Assembly: GCA_017502125.1 (NCBI GenBank)
Contig: JAFVVN010000029.1
Span: 42,176-106,175 of the forward strand
Direction: 5' to 3'
DNA: 64,000 nt
Origin: Bacteroidales bacterium
GTDB lineage: Bacteria > Bacteroidota > Bacteroidia > Bacteroidales > UBA932
A model generated the notes under the pieces. That model ran no database searches and had not been told where the DNA came from. It saw nothing but the letters and a program-made list of their open reading frames with translations. Position 1 is the first letter of the stretch. Each line of letters opens with the position of its first letter. Below are positions 63,438 to 64,000 of this stretch, piece by piece. The position numbers and the translations under genes are program-made.

Positions 63438-63521
63438 AATTTATATAGTGGTGTTGATTTCTAAATTCTCGCGAATATAATCATTTATTCGGTATATTTT
63501 ATATCTTTGTTGTCACTACTG

Positions 63522-63578
63522 TCCCGTTTAAACTAACTAATACTGAATAAGTTAGGACATTTGTCAGTTGAAACGGGA
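63522..63578. repeat. Inverted repeat at the end of the insertion sequence
   Basis: TCCCGTTTAAACT (63522-63534) and AGTTGAAACGGGA (63566-63578) pair with one mismatch around the transposase stop codon. It may act as a terminator; the outer IS end probably lies near 63519 (ACTGTCCCGTTT). Confidence 0.5.
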
Positions 63579-64000
63579 TTTTGATTTTTGTTAAACAATT
63601 GATTTATAGGCACTTTCTCAAACAACACAAAGCCTAACGTTTGAGAAATTGTATACAATGATTGCTCTAGCCCTAACTTTTTCTTGGTAAGCGCCAGAAT
63701 CAGGAAAGAACATACCGCAATCCAAATTTGAGCATAGACGGCATTCTCCGAGGTACCATAGAATGACTTGATATGAAGATGTTGCTTTATCCAGTTAAAG
63801 AACAGTTCGACGTTCCAGCGCTCTCTGTAGAGTTCTGCAATCGTCAGAGCTTCGTATCACAAATGGTTGGTAAGGAAACGGTAGACCTTACCGGTAGCGA
63901 AGTCTTCATATGTGACCATTCTGAGAGTCTCGGGATAACACTTGGATGGCTTGACTCCTGTAAGTTTGATGATCTCATCGCTGATTCCACCAGCTTCAAG
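63533..64000 (-). pseudogene. IS4-family transposase, C-terminal part with in-frame stop, cut by window
   Basis: The minus strand reads YRERWNVELFFNWIKQHLHI, the conserved Y-R-E region with the last catalytic Glu of IS4-type transposases, then AVYAQIWIAVCSFLIL. An in-frame TGA lies at 63856-63858 (NHL, stop, YEALTIAELY), so the copy is probably dead unless this is a sequencing error. The other end is outside the window. Confidence 0.75.

Overview
The window looks like a chromosome segment of a gut- or rumen-type Bacteroidales bacterium (phylum Bacteroidota). The evidence is the tandem YitT genes, the SPOR and TonB-C-terminal proteins, DUF4290, the AddAB-type nuclease pair, SDR-type mannonate oxidoreductase, a Nudix-type sugar regulator, many lipoproteins, and repeated promoters of the Bacteroidetes form TTTG-N19..22-TAnnTTTG. 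Genus cannot be fixed from sequence reading alone.

Positions 1-37,800 are mostly housekeeping. On the minus strand lie ettA (cut by the window edge), a membrane AraC-type regulator, and an operon SPOR lipoprotein - degenerate M28/TonB_C protein - leuS - two yitT genes. A CapA-like/phoH pair follows on plus, then gyrA-TPR (minus) divergent from a clpC (plus) that lacks the usual M domain. Next come a phosphoglycolate phosphatase-like gene, an AI-2E-type exporter and an alpha/beta hydrolase (plus), then DUF4290-ftsK-lolA, addB-addA, tRNA-Arg/rplS, grpE-dnaJ, an Uup-like ABC-F gene, an S4-domain gene and a manA-like isomerase (minus), and an hsp20 gene (plus).

Positions 37,722-43,569 hold tRNA-Asp, tRNA-Val and a 5.55-kb island integrated at the 3' end of tRNA-Val. 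A 31-bp direct repeat of the tRNA 3' end marks the two junctions. The island is visibly AT-richer than its flanks. It carries an integrase stub, broken phage-like genes, two secreted proteins, an intact DUF3883 nuclease-like gene and an intact GIY-YIG/NUMOD gene. It reads as a decayed, stranded phage-derived element that still carries intact nuclease cargo, and it is the best place to look for an undescribed system.

Positions 43,757-63,437 form a glucuronoarabinoxylan utilisation region. It contains a xylose/H+ symporter, xylA, xylB, a Nudix-fold regulator with a palindromic operator upstream of xylB, an SDR mannonate oxidoreductase, uxuA, GH43, GH31, GH51, an HdeD-like membrane protein, GH35, GH10 with an inserted carbohydrate-binding module, and transketolase. 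The enzymes would release xylose, arabinose and glucuronate derivatives and pass them to the pentose-phosphate and hexuronate pathways. No SusC/SusD pair is present. The window ends in a broken IS4-type transposase gene.
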